Origin: Lachnospiraceae bacterium UBA7110
GTDB taxonomy: Bacteria > Bacillota > Clostridia > Lachnospirales > Lachnospiraceae
Assembly: GCA_002492295.1 (NCBI GenBank)
Contig: DKYC01000169.1
Span: 1-32,236 of the forward strand
Reading direction: 5' to 3'
DNA length: 32,236 bases
In this document: positions 9,101-17,739 of the stretch, one piece after another
Layout of the letters: the number at the start of each line of letters is the position of its first letter
Position numbering within the stretch: position 1 is the first letter of the stretch
Notes under the pieces: generated by a model
What the model was told of the DNA's origin: nothing
The model's database searches: none
Seen by the model: only the letters and a program-made list of their open reading frames with translations
Translations under genes and position numbers: made by a program

Positions 9101-10175
9101 TCACGAGTGCCGGCAGACCTTCCTTTTCCCGCTCTGCATTTACAAGGTCAAGAATCTCATACGCCATACTGTATTTCAATCCTGACGAAACATAAAGCAA
9201 TCCCTCTTTTTCTCCTACAGGTTCCTCCTCTGACCCTGTTGATTTGTTTAGCCCGCCTGCTTCAATATTGGTGCAAATCGCTGATTCGGTCTGATATCCT
9301 GTAGTATGGGTATAAATAGCCCCATCTGTTCCTCTATACACAATAATCGGCATTGTAAAACTGCCATATCCAACCGTCTTATCAGCACAGGTTTCATAAA
9401 AATTTTTTTCCCTGCTGGAAGAAAGAATGCTGCCTACCACTACATCTTCTGATATTTTGTTGCTGTCAAGCCATGAAGCCAAGTCCTGTGAGTCCACATA
9501 ACCGATGTCAATCACAAACATCGAAATCTTATTTTTGTCATAGTATGTAACACATTTTGAGAGCGCCCTTACTGCCGCAGCCGTATTGTAGCAAGTCGTA
9601 AAACTGCCAAACACATAAACAGCCTGCTTCCCATCGTCCGTATTGAGTAATTTCGCGTTCGTTTCCTCCGAATCTCTTACATCAAAAAGCTCGAACGATA
9701 TTCCCGATAAAGAGGTGTCACTTTCCCCAAGCTGCTCCTCTATAACTTCTGTCTCTGCAACGCTTTCGGATTCCGTCCCGATTTCCGTTATTGGTTCTGT
9801 CTCTGTACCGATACTGCTTTCCGGCACGGTTTCGGTTACTGCTTCCGTTTCCGTTTTCTCTTCGGCAGCAATCGTTGTCTCTGTTTCAGCCGCAGCTTCA
9901 CTCTCTACTACTGTTGCCTGTTCCGGTTCTACATCCGTTCCTATTGGCTGTTCCGGTTCTGTATCCGTTCCTGCCATCTGTTCCGGTTCTTCGTCTGTTC
10001 CCGCTGTCTGTTCCGGTTCTGTATCACGTTCTGTCAAAACTTCCAATTCCGTTTCTGCTTCATCAAAACGCTCCACAGAAACTTCTGCTGCTTTTGCCGG
10101 AAAATATGACACCTGTGTCATAAACAAAGTCACGGCAAGCAGCATGGCTAATTTTCCCATCCATTTTTTCTTCAT
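6156..10175 (-). CDS. Giant secreted CAP-domain surface protein with Ig-like and YTG-type repeats
   Basis: The 1339-residue protein has a signal peptide (cleavage near AKA at 28-30). A Glu/Thr-rich linker (about 35-155) contains four decamers of the type EPEQxxGTD. Residues about 162-305 resemble a thioredoxin fold with a degenerate active site (FGSFTTCYNT, one Cys). A CAP/SCP domain (about 335-455) follows with SDHTRPNG, GENIAWG and SEGHKANIL, the usual His/Glu residues. Next come two Big_2-type Ig domains (about 500-655), an InlB-type repeat (about 660-720, ending AGYRFAGWY...LKAVW), a chitobiase C-terminal-like domain (about 730-808) and six repeats of about 60-70 residues with YTGK...KDYTVSY...GKGNY. 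It ends VETKESK with no LPXTG or wall-binding module, so how it stays on the cell is unknown. GGAGG lies 8 nt before the ATG. It is probably an adhesin or matrix-type exoprotein. Confidence 0.9.
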   Translation of the reverse strand: MKKKWMGKLAMLLAVTLFMTQVSYFPAKAAEVSVERFDEAETELEVLTERDTEPEQTAGTDEEPEQMAGTDTEPEQPIGTDVEPEQATVVESEAAAETETTIAAEEKTETEAVTETVPESSIGTETEPITEIGTESESVAETEVIEEQLGESDTSLSGISFELFDVRDSEETNAKLLNTDDGKQAVYVFGSFTTCYNTAAAVRALSKCVTYYDKNKISMFVIDIGYVDSQDLASWLDSNKISEDVVVGSILSSSREKNFYETCADKTVGYGSFTMPIIVYRGTDGAIYTHTTGYQTESAICTNIEAGGLNKSTGSEEEPVGEKEGLLYVSSGLKYSMAYEILDLVNAEREKEGLPALVMDKDLLDAAMQRAVECEVYYASDHTRPNGQRCFTASTKMNGENIAWGYGSAAQVMNAWMSSEGHKANILRAEFHSIGIGVADTGGGLAFTQCFGVGKAETLQKPSDVASKTFEVRYIKSRVAPSLTQSSVNLTPGETYSVAIRTLNAPVSYYLDKIMANSYTWKSSDETVAAVDEFGKVTGIKAGKATVTGTNVLNKEHTLTLEVTVEGNLPNVSSITLNETSLQLKENETFLLVATVTADAGNVKVSWSSSDETVAAVSENGLVTAKSEGAAVITATCYGKSATCNVRVEGIQEPLKTYTVTFDTDGGSSVDPVIVYENHTADKPKEPTKAGYRFAGWYLNGMPYDFSTPVTEDITLKAVWIEYDVLPAPFASLKSEMVLEQGTRVALLHAMSNVTIYYTTDGSMPTETSTEYKNAIIVNQEITIRAIAVKDGYKNSEAASFHYTVAEKGSLWGDVSPEDVPDSGEIPKGIWVTGIQDTVYTGKAVTHNLRVYDGSTLLIEKKDYTVSYKNNVKAAKKTDAKAPTVVITGKGNYNAKKSITFNINPKDIGDDDVTADEIALAYTGKAKKVVPVITYLQKKLVNNRDFTIQNLSEYKEAKEYVIQAEGKGNYTGKKDITLTITQKTLISKASVTKIPNQTYDGKNKTPEITVKLKKKLELNKDYTLSYENNREIGTASVIIKGMGEYAGTKRVTFKIVSPYKGGKYDINKDEENLIDVDIDSETTFMKGGSTPAVRVSFNGKRLVQGKDYTVSFKGNKTASAVSGKDATAIITGKGSYCGKITRNYRILAKDISETILLVNDKGYTGKAKGHITKFTLTDMDGMVMRAGTDYEREVSYTYAYDTNLGNGENRAAGESVKDTDIIPVGTTLNITVKGKGSYTNSIMGEYRIIAKENDISKAKITLKTPQYYTGSAVEPDENQFEVKLGQKILQTDDYKIIGYTNNVKKGSATVTIRGEGEYGGTKTAKFTIGSRPVETKESK
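9919..10038. repeat. 30-bp tandem repeat, four units
   Basis: The core TGTTCCGGTTCT starts at 9919, 9949, 9979 and 10009, an exact 30-bp period, with divergent bases between cores. It encodes four EPEQ-containing decamers in the surface-protein linker. Because the unit is a multiple of three, changes in copy number would keep the frame. Confidence 0.85.
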
Positions 10176-10235
10176 TGACAGTCCTCCTTTTTCGCACTAT
10201 GAAATATTTCCATAATTTGACTACCTTTTATGGAT

Positions 10236-10264
10236 ATTATATAATAAATCCCCAAAAAAAACAA
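10236..10264 (-). promoter_or_regulatory. Promoter of the CAP-domain surface protein gene
   Basis: On the minus strand, TTGTTT (10264-10259) and TATAAT (10241-10236) are 17 nt apart, about 60 nt before the start codon. The -35 lies within the T run of the bioY terminator. Confidence 0.5.
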
Positions 10265-10293
10265 GTGCAGGACTTTATATTAATCCTGCACTT
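10263..10293 (-). terminator. Terminator of bioY
   Basis: A 10-bp perfect stem (AAGTGCAGGA at 10263-10272 with TCCTGCACTT at 10284-10293) is followed on the minus strand by a run of eight T after TTG. One arm overlaps the last codons of bioY. Confidence 0.85.
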
Positions 10294-10838
10294 CTAAGCC
10301 GTTTTTTAATTTGCCCGCCTACAATCATCGCTATCACTATTTTTGCAAGGTCTCCCAAAATAAACGGAAGGACGCCCGCCGCCAGTGCCTCAGGAAATGT
10401 CATATTCCCCTGACGTGCCAGCCAAACCGTTCCGAATAAATACAATACAGCTGTTCCAAGAAGCATTCCCAAAAAACAGAGGAACACATTATTTGTCCTG
10501 TCAACAACAAAACCGCATATCAGCGCCATAAAAATATATCCGAGCAGATATCCTCCGGTCGGTCCCAAAAGCTTTGCCGGTCCACTTGTAAATGCTGTAA
10601 ATACCGGAATTCCGATAAAGCCTGTCAACAAATAAATACAGCAGCTGGCAGTACCCCTTTTCATTCCCAGCACATAAATTACAAAATAGATTGCAAGGGT
10701 TCCAAGTGAAACCGGCACCGGACTTACCGGCAGCTGAATGGAGAGCGGTCCCATTATACAGATTACCGCCGTCATTACACCTATCAGTGTCATTGTTTTT
10801 GTGTTCCATTTCGTTTTTTCAATCTTTGATGCTTCCAT
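10275..10838 (-). CDS. bioY: BioY biotin transporter, ECF S component
   Basis: This 187-residue protein with about six membrane helices matches BioY, the substrate-binding S component of biotin ECF transporters. It has SIQLPVSPVPVSLGTLAIYF, the GPTGGYLLGYI signature and a C-terminal GVLPFILGDLAKIVIA helix. It captures biotin at the membrane and needs a shared EcfA/EcfA'/EcfT energising module, which is not in this window. The ATG at 10838 was preferred because AGGAG lies 8 nt upstream; the ATG at 10844 is only 2 nt from it. Upstream DNA carries two BirA-like inverted repeats covering the promoter, so biotin should repress it. It sits between two giant surface-protein genes but has its own promoter and terminator. 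Confidence 0.95.
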   Translation of the reverse strand: MEASKIEKTKWNTKTMTLIGVMTAVICIMGPLSIQLPVSPVPVSLGTLAIYFVIYVLGMKRGTASCCIYLLTGFIGIPVFTAFTSGPAKLLGPTGGYLLGYIFMALICGFVVDRTNNVFLCFLGMLLGTAVLYLFGTVWLARQGNMTFPEALAAGVLPFILGDLAKIVIAMIVGGQIKKRLRSAGLI

Positions 10839-10863
10839 TTTCATTACTCCTTTTGTGCTTTTT

Positions 10864-10897
10864 AATGTTAACCTTGTCTGTAATATCAGTTTACATT
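10864..10897 (-). promoter_or_regulatory. BirA-like operator, proximal copy, over the bioY -10
   Basis: AATGTTAACC (10864-10873), 14 nt, AGTTTACATT (10888-10897): two arms matching at 8 of 10 positions. The published Firmicute BirA consensus is close to wTGTwAACC-N14/15-GGTTwACAw, and this copy fits it in sequence and spacing. It covers the bioY -10 (minus-strand TAAACT at 10893-10888). Confidence 0.75.
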
Positions 10898-10904
10898 TAA
10901 GCGG

Positions 10905-10945
10905 AAGAAATGTCAACCCATTTATTTTATAGGTTGACATTTCTT
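10905..10945 (-). promoter_or_regulatory. BirA-like operator, distal copy, over the bioY -35
   Basis: AAGAAATGTCAACC (10905-10918) and GGTTGACATTTCTT (10932-10945) are perfect 14-base inverted arms with a 13-nt spacer. The minus-strand -35 of bioY (TTGACA, 10916-10911) lies inside the left arm, 17 nt before the -10. The inner halves fit the BirA box, though the spacer is one base shorter than usual. There is no T run, so a terminator is unlikely. Confidence 0.7.
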
Positions 10946-10954
10946 GATGCCATT

Positions 10955-13900
10955 TTATTGGAATGGAACCTTAAATTCCCTGCTCTGCACTTCATAGGAT
11001 GCACCTGAGCCGGTTTCAATTGTATACACTACCGACATTTTATACGTCCTGGACGGCTTTAACATCTCCTGCCGCGTTACTTTTATAGAAAGCTCAGGGT
11101 TAACAATGGACATATCATAACTGCTTCTTTGTAGCGTAAAGTATCTGCTGTATTCTCCTACAAGCCGCGCACCCTTTACTTTGTGCATATCGCCAAGATT
11201 GCTAAAACTGGTATTTATACTGATTTTATTATCCGCGGAATGCTTTATATCCGTATGCGCTTTTACATTACCCCTTATCAGCTTTACGTGCAGTGTCAGC
11301 GTATTCAGCGCCTTTCTCTCACCCAAACCGTAATTTGTATAATACGGGGTCAGCTTATAGGCATAACTGCCCGTGCTGTCTGCTCCCGCGAAGTCCACAG
11401 TCACGCTGCTGCCCTCATGAATAAACTGAATGGCATTATTTTCCATAAGCTGCTGTGATTTTTCATTTGCCCCTTTTATCTCCACATCGGAAAGCTGCGC
11501 CCCTCCCGTACAGTTTTTCAGTGAGATATTTATCTTTGCACTGTCACGGTATGCCGCATTAAACATAATCCGACTCTTATCGGCTACCGCTGACGGGGTC
11601 ACACTCTTAATCATATACTCTGCCCGCACAGTGTCACGCCAGTCTTTTGCGCCAAAAACAAACGCAAGCTTCGCATTCCCATCATAAGAAACCCTCAGCG
11701 AATAATAGCCCTTTCCCTTATTGATAACAGCCATATCATTTTCACAGTACACATCATCATAGCTGTACTGCGAACCGCCACCGCAGCGAAGCATCCTTTT
11801 TTGAGTCACGTCATAAACCTTGATTGCCGCCTCATTTCCATTTGCCGCGGAGACAACACTGCTGCCCGCACCTGTACTATAATCCGTAAGTCTTAATTTA
11901 GGCTTTCTGTAGCAGGTCTTTATATGAATCCTGAACTGATACGGTTCACACACCCCCTTTAGCATGACAGTAAGTGTTCCTTCCGCTGCCCCCTTATTGG
12001 CGAGCGTCCCTTCCGAAACCGCTATATTATTCTGTAAAATATCATAATATACTGCCCCGTTATCCGCCTTTTTTGCAGCCGCATCAATTATAAACCCACT
12101 ATCCGCACTCTCAAGCGCATCCAGCCAGCTTAAGGAATCCACTTTCATCCCGGCAATCTCAGAAGAAATCGAAAGCTGCCCCTTATCTGTTGTGTAAAAC
12201 AGATTAATATCCTTTGTAATCTCCGCGGAAAGCTTCGGTTTCGCATGAATAACTTTCACCTTTATCGGATAAAGGTATGGCTCCTTGGAAGTATTTGTCA
12301 TTACCTTAATCCTGCACTTGTATGTTCCCTGCGAAAGCTCCCCTGAAACAGGTCTTACCAGATAACCGTGAACACTGTAATCACAAATCTCAAGGACATC
12401 TGATGGTTCTGTTCCATCGTCGCCGGTCAGCTCCACACTCCTGATATACTGTCCATCCGTTGTGCTAATTTCAATGCTTCCATACTGCTTCGCGGAGAGC
12501 TCCTTGCCGATGCTGTCCCTGTAATTATACGCCGTATTTACCGTTATTTCCTTAACGGATACTTTTGGCGCTTCTCCGTTTTCTGTCTGCTGCACAGCGG
12601 CCGGTGCTGTTTCTCCCTCATTCACTGTTTCTTCCGCGGTCTGCGTTTCCGCCGCTGCCCCCGTCAAGGCATTTCCGTAATATACCTTTACACTGCTCTC
12701 ACAGGCATAAAAGCCTTCCTTTATGCATACCGCCTCAAATGTATACGGCTCCGCATCCTCTGGAAGCATATAAACCAACGTTTCCGGATGTTTCCACTCC
12801 CATCCTGTTCCAAGATATTCGTCAACCGCAATCTCTTTCAGCCTGATTTCTTTTCCTGTTTCCCCAACAACAATCTGTGATGTTTTCTTTTCAGGAACCG
12901 GCTTTACATGAACCAGAAAGGATGTCTCCTGTCCTTCCATCAGCATCCCATATGCCGGTGTTACCGTAACAGTCGCCGTTCCTGCACCAATCGGATTAAT
13001 AACGCCTCTGTCATTTATTTCCAGTACACTGGTATCCGATGAACTCCAGTGAAACATCTGCGCATTGAAGTTTCCTGACGGAATCAGCGCTGCGCCCACC
13101 TCATACCGGATACCTTCCCTTAAAGCAATCTCATACGCGTCATCCGTTTTTATTGCCGGATATCTCGCATCCTTCGCCAAAAGCCCGGTAATCTCAAAAT
13201 GTTCAGGAGCCGCTGCCACACTCACATTGATACGGATATCAATGCCATCTTTTTTTAAGGTAATCCCTGTCTTTCCTACGCCGACTCCTGTAAGCACATC
13301 ATCCGATATTTTTGCTACCGAAGGTTTATCAGACACAGTCTCATAGTCGGAAAGTTCCATCAGCGTACCGTCAGGCAGCACCTCACAAAATGCAATATCA
13401 AATCCATATCCCTTATAAAGCTTCCAACTGTCTTCACTCTTTCCAAGGCTTCCGTCCGCAGTTTTCCCCACTACCGCATACGACTTCACGCACACACTGC
13501 ACTGCGCGTAAAGTTCTGCCGAATATGCAGAGGATGCCGTTATCACCGCGTCTCCCTGTGCCAGTGCGTGTACATTTCCATTCTTATCGACCGTCGCCAC
13601 CGATTCGTTGCTGCTGCTCCAAAGAATCTCACCAGAAGCATCGGACGGGAAAATTTCCGCCGTAAAAATGACACTTGTGTCATTTAATAGGTTAATTTGT
13701 TCTTGGGGGATACGGATGCTCTCAGGCAGCTTCACACTTTTCGTCGTAAAACAAAACTGCGGTTCCAAATGTGCCACGGTGCCCGCGTAGCACTCACCGA
13801 TAACAGTTTCCATTACCTTAAGCTCCACACTTGTCACCGTATATGCCGTCTCTGGGGAAAGTCCGTCAAAACATACCCCTGCCGTGTATCCGTCCTCTTC

Positions 13901-16900
13901 CAGGAGTTCGACCTCCTGAACAGCATTTTCTTCACCGTTTTCACTGGCAAGCGTAAGCACTGCCTTAAGCTTCTTCATTCCCTCCACGCCTGCCGCCTTC
14001 ACCGTAAGCAGCTCGCTTCCTGCAGTACTATGCTCTTCGTCGGCTGTAAGTTCAAGTGCAATATCCGCACTCTTTGTGGTAATGCTTCCCGACTGCTGCA
14101 TATCCTCCTCAATCTCATACAATGAGGTATTATAACCACTGTCGCTCACCGCCACAATATAGTCATATTCCGTACCCGCTTTTAAACCTTTTATAAAAGT
14201 CAGGATACCTCCTGTCGTATCACTTATAATGAACGATTCACTGCTCTTCGTCCACTCCCATTCATCCGCTTCTTTGTAAAACACATAGATATAGGAATTC
14301 GTGTTAATTGGATTGTTTGTCAGCGCCGCTTTCAGTGAAATATAAGAATATCCGCTGTTTGCACTGACGTTGGTAAGACTTCTTGCGTCTGCCTGTGTCA
14401 GCACCTCACTGGAATAGGTGCCCTTTAATCCTGCTGATGTTTTTGGGAACGCAGTGTCACTGACTCCCATTACAAACTCATAAATCGTATCCGCATTCAA
14501 ATCATCACTCAGGTAGCTTGTAAGCTCAAAACCACACGCCGTCTGCCCCTTCTCAAGCAGACTGCTTCTGATGTCCCAGTCCTCTTCATCTTTTTCCTTA
14601 AAGAACAGCACCGCATACTGGTTTTCAAAATCCGTCTCACCCTCAATGGATGCCTGCACGACGAAATTATGTGCGCCTGCCGCTAAAGACGTCACACCCA
14701 TCATGACACCGTCTATTTTTGCCTCAAAGGTAAACGTAAATGTTCCATACTCGCCACCCTTAATATCGCGGAACGATACCGTGTAGGTTTTTTCATCGGT
14801 AAGTCCCGAAAGCATACGGTTTTCCGTCTTATATTCTTTTGACTTATAAAGGTTAAAACTATCGCCATATCTCCTGTATTCGCCATCTTCCTCACGGATA
14901 TACGTAAAGAGCGTAATATCGTTGGAGATATTTTCCGTTCTGCCATTAATACCAATATTGTAATTGATTGCATCCACCGTATTTGCGGTAATTTCAACAT
15001 CAACTTCCGATTTCTCCGTCGTTACCAGCTGGTATATGGTCTGTGCAACCGCCGGACCCGCATAAAGCTCCCACCTGAACCCGTACTGCGTATTCGGGGA
15101 AAGCGTCATCAGGTCAGCTGCCTGCACCGACGCCGTATAATCCTCCAATGCCGTAAGGTTCATCTTGCCTGCCCCCACGGCTTCCGCATAAAGCTTTGTC
15201 TCCGGATTATAATAATACAGCTTCACACTGTATGCCGTTCCCTTTTGGAGCTGTGTGCTGTTTAACTTATACGAAATAATGGAATCATAAGCCCCTGTGT
15301 CCGCCGAAAGCTCCGGGCGGATTGCTGCTGTCCCTACTTTAAAAGTTCCGCGCTTTACCACACCCGAGAGACGAACCTCATATTCATATTCCGAACCCTC
15401 CTGCAGTCCTGTAAGCGTTCCTTTCGTTTTTCCCTTCCGGACACTGATTTCCACTACTTCATACTCGCCAAGCGAATCCTTCATTCTGTACTTTATTTTT
15501 CCACTGACCGCCTTTAGATAGTCCTCTATCGTAACAGTATAATCCGCGGTACATGACTTTGTATTATTTTTAACAATATTTACCTTAAGGCTATCGGCAG
15601 GAAAAGGCGGTTTATCCGTCGTAACCGTTCTTGCCGTTTCTTTAAAGTGACCTGTATAACCGGGTTCATTAATCCATACCCTGACGGTATATCTTGTAGA
15701 TGCCTCCAGGTCATCTGCCCTTGCCCCAATACTCCACTGCCCAAGCCCCTTCGTATCCGTCTTTTCCATACCGGATACCAGCGTTTTTCCGTATTCGTCC
15801 AGGATCTCATAGCATAGGTTGAAAGAAGACGGGACATTGCCATCGTACGACGTAATATCCGCCTGTATGGAAATACTGTCAGGGCCTTGCGCCTTTACCG
15901 TGTAATTTACCTTTGCGGGATATTCCTTCGTTTCGACGGTAGTATAAGCCGTTACAATTCCGCTTGCATTATAAAATTCAAAATAATATGTAGTAGCAGG
16001 TTCAAGTCCCGAAACGCTGACCTGCCCCAAACCGCTGATATGTTTCTGTATGCTGACTTCTTTTTCGTACTCCGCAAGCGGTCCATAATTAATCTTTGTC
16101 ACAGGATCAACTGCTTCAATGTCAATCGTAATGCTGTCGTAAGTAGAACGGGTACCTCTGAAAATCACATTTTCTTTTGACGCGCCCGTCTTTAGCTTAA
16201 TTGCGCCGGAATCAGAAACAAGCACTGCCTCCAGTGCCTTTGTACCACTGTTCAAAAGATACATTGTAAAGTTGTATTCCTGGGAGGAAGTCAGTCCGCT
16301 GATGCTTTTTTCCTTTTTTGCATTCAGGCTTACGGTTTCCTCCGTATAGGTATATCCTATATCACTGTTTCCATAAACAATTTGCCACAGATAACTCTGC
16401 CCGGATCCCGCTTCTGCTCCACTGCTGATTGTAATGTCTGTCGTTAATGTCCGGCTTGCCGGCTTCCATCCGATATCTGCCTTGACGGAAGATGCCGTTG
16501 CCGTATATCCCCCTTCCCTCTGCTGGAGAGATGCCACAACTGCCTTTTTAACACCAAACTGAATGGTTTTTCCGGCTTCCGTATCTCCTGCCATGCCAAT
16601 CGCGGGATAAACGGTCTGCCCTTTTTCCATATATAGCAAAAGGTATCTTACTTTATCCTGATATGTTCTCTGCTTAATCTGGTTCTTATCCTTTACGCTG
16701 TCATAGATTGTATTCCTGACATTACCCACGTCTGCGCCGTCCACAAAAAAGTTGTAATAACCTGCACTGGGAGCAGTAAACTTAAAAAGCTGCTCCTTCG
16801 CGCCAGATGCCTTTAACGTAACGTTTATGCCCTGCCCGTTCTTAATGGTCCTGCAGAGTTTCTCTTCCTCTGACTCGGAGCTTTTCTCCTCAGAAGACGA

Positions 16901-17551
16901 TTCCTCCGCAGATGACGATTCCACGACACTTGGCTTTTCTGTTTTACTCTCTTTTTCCTTTTTTGACTCTTCAACCCTGCTCGACTCTTCCCTTTTGCTT
17001 TCCTCTTCTGACTTTGGCTCTGATTTCTCCTCCGATTTTGGCTCCGACTTTTCCTCTGTCTGTGTTTCGGTCTGCGTTTGGGAAGGCGTTTCCGGACGTT
17101 CCTCTGTCTCCGTCTGTGTCGGTGGCTGTGTTTCTGTCTGTTCTGGCGGCTGCGTCTCGGTCTGTGTCTCGGTTGGCGGCTGTGTCTGCGTCGGTCCTTC
17201 CGGGCTTTCCTGTGTCTCAGTCTGCGTCTCAGGCGGCGCTTCTGTCTGCGTTGGCGTATCCCCGCCCTCTGGCTTTTCCTCCGTCGGTTTCGGTTCAGGC
17301 TCCGGTTCCGGTTTTGGTTCCGGTTCAGGCTCCGGTTTTGGCTCCGGCTCCGGTTCTGGGGCAGGTTCGGGCTTTGGATCCTCTTCCTTTTTGTCCTCTT
17401 CCTTCTTTTCCTCCCCGTCTTCCTCATTCAGCTGGTTTATTTCTGCGCCTATACTTTCTGTTTGCACAGGTTCTTTTGCAACAATTGTCTGTGGCAGGCT
17501 TCCCGCTATCAGACAACTGCACAGTAATATCGCGAACCCCCTGTAAAACAT
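10955..17551 (-). CDS. Giant secreted Fn3/Ig-like repeat protein
   Basis: The product has 2198 residues. A signal peptide (about 1-24, FAILLCSCLIAGSLP) precedes a low-complexity linker (about 30-235) of Lys/Glu, then PEPEPKP blocks, then TETQ/PPTQ blocks, then Ser/Glu. A beta-rich domain follows (about 235-335; LFKFTAPSAGYYNFFVDG resembles pre-peptidase C-terminal domains). Many Fn3-like units (about 340-1270) recur with the ending LxxxTxYxFxxxLY. A clear Big_2 domain lies at about 1280-1355 (ILWSSSNESVATVDKNGNV), another at about 1470-1560 (FHWSSSDTSVLEINDRGV), then uncharacterised beta-rich sequence to the C-terminus (REFKVPFQ). No LPXTG, choline-binding or SLH module is present. AAGGGGA lies 7 nt before the ATG. 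A structural adhesin-like role is likely; no enzymatic motif was seen. Confidence 0.88.
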   Translation of the reverse strand: MFYRGFAILLCSCLIAGSLPQTIVAKEPVQTESIGAEINQLNEEDGEEKKEEDKKEEDPKPEPAPEPEPEPKPEPEPEPKPEPEPEPKPTEEKPEGGDTPTQTEAPPETQTETQESPEGPTQTQPPTETQTETQPPEQTETQPPTQTETEERPETPSQTQTETQTEEKSEPKSEEKSEPKSEEESKREESSRVEESKKEKESKTEKPSVVESSSAEESSSEEKSSESEEEKLCRTIKNGQGINVTLKASGAKEQLFKFTAPSAGYYNFFVDGADVGNVRNTIYDSVKDKNQIKQRTYQDKVRYLLLYMEKGQTVYPAIGMAGDTEAGKTIQFGVKKAVVASLQQREGGYTATASSVKADIGWKPASRTLTTDITISSGAEAGSGQSYLWQIVYGNSDIGYTYTEETVSLNAKKEKSISGLTSSQEYNFTMYLLNSGTKALEAVLVSDSGAIKLKTGASKENVIFRGTRSTYDSITIDIEAVDPVTKINYGPLAEYEKEVSIQKHISGLGQVSVSGLEPATTYYFEFYNASGIVTAYTTVETKEYPAKVNYTVKAQGPDSISIQADITSYDGNVPSSFNLCYEILDEYGKTLVSGMEKTDTKGLGQWSIGARADDLEASTRYTVRVWINEPGYTGHFKETARTVTTDKPPFPADSLKVNIVKNNTKSCTADYTVTIEDYLKAVSGKIKYRMKDSLGEYEVVEISVRKGKTKGTLTGLQEGSEYEYEVRLSGVVKRGTFKVGTAAIRPELSADTGAYDSIISYKLNSTQLQKGTAYSVKLYYYNPETKLYAEAVGAGKMNLTALEDYTASVQAADLMTLSPNTQYGFRWELYAGPAVAQTIYQLVTTEKSEVDVEITANTVDAINYNIGINGRTENISNDITLFTYIREEDGEYRRYGDSFNLYKSKEYKTENRMLSGLTDEKTYTVSFRDIKGGEYGTFTFTFEAKIDGVMMGVTSLAAGAHNFVVQASIEGETDFENQYAVLFFKEKDEEDWDIRSSLLEKGQTACGFELTSYLSDDLNADTIYEFVMGVSDTAFPKTSAGLKGTYSSEVLTQADARSLTNVSANSGYSYISLKAALTNNPINTNSYIYVFYKEADEWEWTKSSESFIISDTTGGILTFIKGLKAGTEYDYIVAVSDSGYNTSLYEIEEDMQQSGSITTKSADIALELTADEEHSTAGSELLTVKAAGVEGMKKLKAVLTLASENGEENAVQEVELLEEDGYTAGVCFDGLSPETAYTVTSVELKVMETVIGECYAGTVAHLEPQFCFTTKSVKLPESIRIPQEQINLLNDTSVIFTAEIFPSDASGEILWSSSNESVATVDKNGNVHALAQGDAVITASSAYSAELYAQCSVCVKSYAVVGKTADGSLGKSEDSWKLYKGYGFDIAFCEVLPDGTLMELSDYETVSDKPSVAKISDDVLTGVGVGKTGITLKKDGIDIRINVSVAAAPEHFEITGLLAKDARYPAIKTDDAYEIALREGIRYEVGAALIPSGNFNAQMFHWSSSDTSVLEINDRGVINPIGAGTATVTVTPAYGMLMEGQETSFLVHVKPVPEKKTSQIVVGETGKEIRLKEIAVDEYLGTGWEWKHPETLVYMLPEDAEPYTFEAVCIKEGFYACESSVKVYYGNALTGAAAETQTAEETVNEGETAPAAVQQTENGEAPKVSVKEITVNTAYNYRDSIGKELSAKQYGSIEISTTDGQYIRSVELTGDDGTEPSDVLEICDYSVHGYLVRPVSGELSQGTYKCRIKVMTNTSKEPYLYPIKVKVIHAKPKLSAEITKDINLFYTTDKGQLSISSEIAGMKVDSLSWLDALESADSGFIIDAAAKKADNGAVYYDILQNNIAVSEGTLANKGAAEGTLTVMLKGVCEPYQFRIHIKTCYRKPKLRLTDYSTGAGSSVVSAANGNEAAIKVYDVTQKRMLRCGGGSQYSYDDVYCENDMAVINKGKGYYSLRVSYDGNAKLAFVFGAKDWRDTVRAEYMIKSVTPSAVADKSRIMFNAAYRDSAKINISLKNCTGGAQLSDVEIKGANEKSQQLMENNAIQFIHEGSSVTVDFAGADSTGSYAYKLTPYYTNYGLGERKALNTLTLHVKLIRGNVKAHTDIKHSADNKISINTSFSNLGDMHKVKGARLVGEYSRYFTLQRSSYDMSIVNPELSIKVTRQEMLKPSRTYKMSVVYTIETGSGASYEVQSREFKVPFQ

Positions 17552-17613
17552 CTGATTTCCCCTTTCTTAACTGTACAAATGGTCATAATCCCCTTTTCCA
17601 CATTTTGGTATTT

Positions 17614-17642
17614 ATTATACTGCTTTTTCCACAAAATTTAAA
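17614..17642 (-). promoter_or_regulatory. Promoter of the 2198-residue protein gene
   Basis: On the minus strand, TATAAT (17619-17614) lies 17 nt after a weak TTTAAA (17642-17637), about 65 nt before the start codon. Confidence 0.4.
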
Positions 17643-17709
17643 TAGGTATTCACAATTATTTTCAACGCTTCCTTTATCCTTTTTGTTTTGGGTTCATCAC
17701 AAGAAACTA

Positions 17710-17739
17710 TTGCTTTCCATATATTTACTATGCTATACT
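17710..17739 (+). promoter_or_regulatory. Promoter of the SprA-like/Cys-rich operon
   Basis: TTGCTT (17710-17715), 18 nt, TATACT (17734-17739), with a TG one base before the -10. It would give a leader of about 95 nt before the ATG at 17840. Confidence 0.5.

Noticed and set aside
9643..10215. 190-codon plus-strand frame opposite the CAP-protein N-terminus
   Set aside because: Ser/Val repeats mirroring the Glu/Thr-rich linker; a compositional shadow.
17560..17575. ACAGTTAAG half-site before the 2198-residue protein gene, resembling a LytTR box
   Set aside because: No second half-site at about 21 bp, and it lies next to the ribosome site.
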